Positions 58,801 to 64,000 of a stretch of DNA of 64,000 nt are shown here, piece after piece (position 1 is the stretch's first letter; every line of letters begins with the position of its first letter). Both the position numbers and the translations under genes were made by a program. The DNA comes from Sipunculus nudus (taxonomy: Eukaryota; Annelida; Sipuncula; Golfingiida; Sipunculidae): assembly GCA_026874595.1 (NCBI GenBank), contig CM049320.1, positions 21,835,714-21,899,713 of the forward strand, given 5' to 3'. The notes under the pieces were generated by a model. That model did no database searches. It worked only from the letters and a program-made list of their open reading frames with translations, and had not been told where the DNA came from.

Positions 58801-61411
58801 TATCCCCAGACAAAGTCGGGGGATACTATGTTTTCATACCGGTCCCGCCGCCGACGCCGCCGCCGCATATAAATCTTGTTGGCGCGATAACCCAAAAAAT
58901 ATTTCACGGAACTTTACCAAACTTGGTATATGTATAGATATGGGTAAGAGGACGACGCCTATTTAAAATGAGGTCATGACCTTTACTAGGAGAGTGTCCT
59001 TGACCTTGAATAGGTCCAATTTTGGGGAAAATCACACAAATTCTTTAATATCTCAAGAAATCTTGCATGGATTTATCCCAAAATCAACTTGATGGAAGAT
59101 CATGGATAGGGTTGTCATGTTCGAGAAACTGGTGGCGCCACCTATTATTCTTTACTTGTTTTCATGCCGTTTAATACCCCCAAAATTGCCACCTTACAGT
59201 ACTGTGAGCATTATAAGTCAAAAACTAATGGACAGATTTCTTTTATATTATGCATATACATAGGTATGGGTTATGGGATGATGTTAATTTAAATTGGGGT
59301 CATGACCTTTCCTATGATAGTGGCCTTGACCTTGAATATTGCCATATATGGTGAAAATCACACACCTCTTTTGATATCTCCAGTGTTGATAGCCATATGG
59401 ATTTCAAAAATGACTTATGTATGGCCCACCACTAAAGTAAGAACCCTATAGGTTCTAGGGTCATGAGGTCAAAGGTCAAGGTCACTGGACTGGCATTTTA
59501 AAAGATACTGTGGATGCATTTTAAGCCAAACTTTCATCCCAGGTCTTCCATCTTGAATATATAGCTCACTTGCCAATAGTGGATGATCCATATAAATTTT
59601 GGGGTCACAAGGTCAAAGGTCAAGGCCACAGGAGCTATCTGTCCAAAATTTAGTTTCTGGATGATAATTCCTGTTTTTATTTATGCATTGATTTCAAATT
59701 TGACTTATATATGTCCCATTGAAAAAGCAAGACCCATATTGATTTTGGGGGTCATGAGGTCAAAGGTCAAGGTCACATGACTCTTCTTTAAAAAGATTGT
59801 GGATGCATTTTCCGCCAAACATTTCATCTCAGACCTTTCATCTTGCACATATAAGTCATCTGCCAATAGAGGAAGACCCCTATCAGTTTTGAGGTCACAA
59901 GGTCAAAGGTGAAGGTCACAGGAGCCATCTGTCCAAAAATTAGTTTCTGGATGATAATTCCTTCTTTTTTTGATGTATGGATTTCAAACTTGACTTGTAT
60001 TTGACCCATTGGAAAAGCAAGACCATAATTGATTTTGGGGTCATGAGGTCAAAGGTCAAGGTCACAGGAAACCTCTTTTAAAAGGTTGTGGATGCAATTT
60101 CAGCCAAATAATTCATCCAAGATCTTTCATCTTGCACATATAGTTCACCTGCTAAGAGTGGAAGACCCCTATCAATTTTGAGGTCACAAGGTCAAAGGTG
60201 AAGGTCACAGGAGCCATCTGTCCAAAAATTAGTTTCTGGATGATAATTCCTGCTTTTATTGATGTATGGATTTCAAACTTGACCTGTATATGTCCCATTG
60301 GAAAAGCAAGACCTAAATTGATTTTGGGGTCATGAGGTCAAAGGTCAAGGTCACAGGACACATCTTTAAAAAGATGTGTATGCATTTTCAGCCAAACATT
60401 TCATCTCAGATCTTTCATCTTGCACATATAGTTCACCTGCCAAGAGAGGAATAACCCTATCAATTTTGAGGTCACAAGGTCAAAGGTGAAGGTCACAGGA
60501 GCCATCTGTCCAAAAATTAGTTTCTGGATGATAATTCCTTCTTTTATTTATGTATGGATTTCAAACTTTACTTGAATTTGACCCATTGGAAAAGCAAGAC
60601 CCGAATTGATTTTGGGGTCATGAGGTCAAAGGTCAAGGTCACAGGACACATCTTTATAAAGATTGTGGATGCATTTTCAGCCAAACAATTCATCTCAGAT
60701 CTATCATCTTGCACATATAGTTCACCTGCCAAGAGTGAAAAACCCCTATCAATTTTGAGGTCACAAGGTCAAAGGTGAAGGTCACAGGAGCCATCTGTCC
60801 AAAAATTAGTTTCTGGATGATAATTCCTGCTTTTATTGATGTATGGTTTTCAAACTTGACTTGTATATATCCCATTGGAAAAGCAAGACCAAAATTGATT
60901 TCGGGGTCATGAGGTCAAAGGTCAAGATCACAGGACACATTTTTAAAAAGATGTGGATGCATTTTCAGCCAAACATTTCATCTCAGATCTTCCATCTTGC
61001 ACATATAGTTCTCCTGCCAAGAGAGGAAGAAAACTATCAATTTAAGGTCACAAGGTCAAAGGTGAAGGTCACAGGAGCCACCTGTAAAAAAAATTAGTTT
61101 CTGGATGATCATTCCTGCTTTATTGATGTATAGATTTCAAACTTGACTTGCATATGTCCCATTGGAAAAGCAAGACCCAAATTGATTTTGGGGTCATGAG
61201 GTCAAAGGTCAAGGTCACAGGACACATCTCTAAAAAGATCAAGGTCACAGGACCAACATCTTCAACAAGATTGTGGATTGTTAGATGGAAGAAACAATAA
61301 ATATGCGAAGTGTCAGTATATGCTGCTAAAAATGGGTCTGTTCTTAAAGGGGGGGGGGGGGCTACTATGTCTGGGGATACTCTGGCACCTGCGGTGCCAA
61401 GAAATGTCTAG
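58801..61411 (+). mobile_element. Helitron-like (pearl/HINE-type) element nested in the hAT-like element
   Basis: It begins TATCCCCAGACAAAGTCGGG, itself a short palindrome, followed by a CCGCCGCCGACGCC tract. It ends with the hairpin GGCACCTGCGGTGCC (61384-61398), then nine bases and CTAG (61408-61411). The same 5' region and the same 3' end occur in reverse at 20362-22095. Helitron-like elements with tandem cores are well known from bivalves. No Rep/helicase present. Confidence 0.65.
59440..61230 (+). repeat. 289-bp tandem repeat, about 6 copies, with DR1 nuclear-receptor-like sites
   Basis: The period is 287-291 bp, measured from the motif AGGTCAAAGGTCA at 59466, 59757, 60046, 60335, 60623, 60912 and 61199. 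Each unit has a second site half-way (59610, 59900, 60189, 60477, 60766, 61053), mostly AGGTCAAAGGTGA. So there are two diverged half-units of about 144 bp. The later units are much more alike than the early ones. Several minus-strand open frames here are by-products. Confidence 0.85.
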
Positions 61412-62639
61412 TTATGATTCTGTGCTTAATATTTTGTTTATATAAAATAATATCAATAGCAGTGTCTGATATGAAATACTCAACACATAAGGCAATTATT
61501 TGTGATACACTTAACTGAAAAAGAAAGAGAAAATAATCATGAGTCTTTGGACAAGTGCTGTGAAGACATAGAGTTCTCATACCTCAGCCCATCATTTCAC
61601 ATTTTTTCAGGACTTTTTCAGTTAAACTTTGATAGTGGATTACTTTGTGGGTGTATAGACAAACTGATGTGGAAGTGGCTCCTGGCAACCGAAAACTGGC
61701 TACTTGAAATCATTTTAATTTGGATATTTTTTTTCCCGGTTTGAACTTAAAATGTAGCATGGTCTTTTACAGTAACTTCATTTACACTGTTAATTACAGA
61801 TATTATATCAGCATACTTTTACTTGTAGTAGGTGTAAACAAAAATAAAAAATATATACATGAGACTTCATAGATACATAATTCAGTAATCATCTGCATCA
61901 TATGGGTACCATTATTCCACTCTGATGATAATGATGATCAAGCGCAGGCTGACTGATATCCCTTTATCAATTACCTGCTGATTCAGCCACCCATCTTGTG
62001 CAGTGCACACCCCAGCCACAGCCTCTTTTGTTGGTTACCAGTATTTATGGCCAGGTTAAAGGAGGTCTTGTGCACTTTTAATTGTTAGCAAATGTCCAGA
62101 TGCAGATATCAGTAAGTTACATGATGAGTGGGAAGGGGATTCCTCAGTCACCTTGATGCAATTAAAATATCTTCTGTCAGTGTCAGGCTATCATGACTGG
62201 CTAGCCCTAATGTTTCTCCTTTGTCAATGCACCTTGCAATTGTCTAGTCATATGTGCTGAATGGGGCCACAATGCACATTATTAAAGTAAGACACACTGA
62301 CTGGGAAAAAGAAGGCTTCAAAGCTGATGAATTCCATAGGGCTCTGATAAGTAACTTTTAATTCCATTTAAATTCACTTTTATGTACAGATTTTGATTGA
62401 TTCTTTACAATTCAGTCACATGTAACCAGTAATACTAATCTGTTAATATATGACAGGATTTCCTAATAATTATTACACTACTTTATACTTTGGGTATTAT
62501 ATATATACATAAAGTCCATATCATATTGCCCATAAAACCCACCATAAAACCCACATGTGGGTTTTAACACTTATTTCCCGCCCAGGTAATCAGGAGTATT
62601 ACCTGCCCGGGTTTACCCGCCCAACCCTGCATCTACTAA

Positions 62640-63060
62640 TGTGGAAAACATCAAGGCGTTCATCTTTCAAACAGATTGGTAAATAAAAAAAATGAAAAAT
62701 GCTTTTCCATGCACATGTTTGCCTGTCTATGACAGTTGAATAAGCGTTATTTCAAGCCCTGATACTCATATAGCAGGTCTGGTGTATGAAGCCAGATTAA
62801 ATAAATTTTTTATATATTATTTCCACTGTCTGGCATTAGTGAACTTGTGATGTCAGATGTAACAGTAACCTTTTGGAGTTTGGTGAGTTTATTTAAAAAG
62901 AAAGACTGTTTAAAATGGGACAAGATGTTTTTAACTTAAGCTCTATGTATTTAATATCTACAGCATCATTTTATGGAACATTTAATATTGATTGCAAATG
63001 TAAAATTTATTAGGCCCCTCTATAAGCCATTATGGATTTTTTGCATTGGTAATTGGGAAT
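62640..63060. other. Nothing clear
   Basis: AT-rich, no repeat boundary or coding segment seen. Confidence 0.4.
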
Positions 63061-63071
63061 AAATTTCCCAG

Positions 63072-63274
63072 CTTGTACACGAGACTTTACGGTATGTACC
63101 AATGCCACTGAAAACTGTAGGAAAGCAAGATCTAGACTAAATAAAGAAATAGCAAATATGGAAAAATTATTTAAGCTACTTATTCAGAATAAACATGCAT
63201 TATATCAGAATGAACATTCAGCAGAGTATTTAATTATAATATCCATTAATAGGGTACTTATATTCTTTTTGTAA
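63072..63274 (+). CDS. Possible exon: cysteine-containing coiled-coil extracellular segment
   Basis: After AATTTCCCAG, a phase-1 frame reads CTRDFTVCTNATENCRKARS, then RLNKEIANMEKLFKLLIQNK and HALYQNEHS, up to TAA at 63272-63274 unless a donor intervenes. It has three Cys, one NAT sequon and a heptad-like helix. Phase matches the signal exon at 55376-55409, but linkage is only a guess. Confidence 0.35.
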
Positions 63275-63604
63275 TGTTGTTGAATACATTTGAAAGTTTG
63301 TCTTTATGTCTATTTGTCATTTGTCTGTTGTCCTTAATAATACAAAACAGAGGGCTTGGCAGGACTTGGTTGCTTGAAGCAATAACGATAAGGGTTGCCC
63401 AGACGTCCAGACTCCAGACCACAGGGGGAGATCCACAGAGGGGACACCAATCCATATCAAGAGACGCCCTCAGTCACAACACAGGGTTTTCAAGGGCAAG
63501 AAAATTTGAAGAATCTGGGACCCTCAGGCCAAAATGTTTGAGAGTCCCATCATAGTTTGGTGCATCCCAATGGGAGTTAGTATCATGTGAAACAAGATCA
63601 TTTT

Positions 63605-64000
63605 TAGCTCAGCTGACTAAAAGTCATCTGAGCTATAGTTATGGTCTATTGTCTGTCGTCATCTATAGAACCATCTGTATGTCCGTAAGACCTACGCATC
63701 CAAAATTTGGCACACTGTTAAATGTCCCCAAGATCTCCTACCAAACCAAAAACTTGGTCACTGTGACTTCATCTTCGAGAAATTAAGGAAAAACCTCAAT
63801 TTTCCATTTGAAACCTATTATCACACTTTTGGACTCCCTAAAATCAGAACCACTCCTCTTTTGAAGTTTTTCTTCTTATTTACCATAAATATTCCCTTTT
63901 GTATTTCCATGTACATGCAAAAAATTAAGTCAGTATTATGTTATTTATAAAAGTTATTGGCCCAGACACAATGCACTTTGTAAAAAATCTGAAAAGATAT
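63605..64000 (+). repeat. Dispersed repeat TTTTAGCTCAGCTGAC (copy 3, runs off the window)
   Basis: It starts TTTTTAGCTCAGCTGACTAA with a nearby inverse AGTCATCTGAGCTATAG, giving a short terminal palindrome, and continues through TGTCCGTAAGACC and 'CCTACCAAACCAAAAACTTG' as in the copies at 18600-18895 and 44745-44990. Confidence 0.6.

Larger units (their letters stand above)
58655..62629. mobile_element. hAT-like composite element with 8-bp target duplication
   Basis: The left end CAGGGTTGGGC and the right end GCCCAACCCTG are exact 11-bp inverted repeats. The flanks are CAGCTACT (58647-58654) and CATCTACT (62630-62637), an 8-bp duplication with one mismatch, the size made by hAT transposases. 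No transposase frame was seen. A Helitron-like element (58801-61411) occupies most of its 3975 bp; the remaining right arm (61412-62629) is AT-rich. Confidence 0.7.

Noticed and set aside
59583-61097. Several repeated open frames (both strands) of 60-85 codons
   Set aside because: They are translations of the 289-bp tandem repeat. The frames differ between units by stops and shifts.
1-64000. CRISPR arrays, bacterial operons, riboswitches
   Set aside because: All sequence features are eukaryotic. The regular arrays seen are 140-290-bp tandem repeats inside transposable elements, not repeat-spacer arrays.

Overview
The window is metazoan nuclear DNA: AT-rich, sparse short exons with GT–AG introns, AATAAA signals, SINEs, MITEs, hAT-like and Helitron-like elements, a degraded Gypsy-type LTR element and many (TA)n tracts. 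The repeat style (GACGGACGG tails, AGGTCAAGGTCA-rich tandem cores, tRNA-derived SINEs) and the C-type lectin genes suggest a mollusc, probably a bivalve. That assignment is inference. All multi-exon models were built by hand from splice sites and phase and have no transcript support.

Layout. 1-1003: 3' end of a plus-strand gene. 3292-7953 (minus) and 8965-15736 (plus): two head-to-head genes for secreted or membrane proteins with C-type lectin-like domains (CTLDs), each starting with a signal-peptide exon and using phase-1 splice junctions throughout. 16-25 kb: mostly mobile DNA, including a tandem-core Helitron-like element (20362-22095) and an LTR-like element (23916-24476, minus). 25540-26062: a small secreted four-cysteine protein. 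29.6-31.3 kb: a degenerate tandem array with an inserted SINE. 32728-33633 (minus): a single-exon arylamine N-acetyltransferase, the clearest gene, with Glu where the catalytic Asp is expected. 38541-42082: a five-exon gene for a four-TM protein of 182 residues. 44.5-46.95 kb: a SINE split by a 2.2-kb TIR element. 47355-48118: a small gene interrupted by a MITE. 52481-53936: LTR/gag remnant. 55.2-55.4 kb: a promoter with two CACGTG E-boxes (one a perfect CLEAR palindrome) before a signal-peptide exon. 58655-62629: a 4-kb hAT-like element containing a Helitron-like element whose core is a 289-bp tandem repeat carrying 13 nuclear-receptor DR1-type sites.

The divergent CTLD pair looks like a small immune or recognition locus. 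The remaining genes are unrelated to one another. More than half of the window is identifiable or likely repeat DNA.
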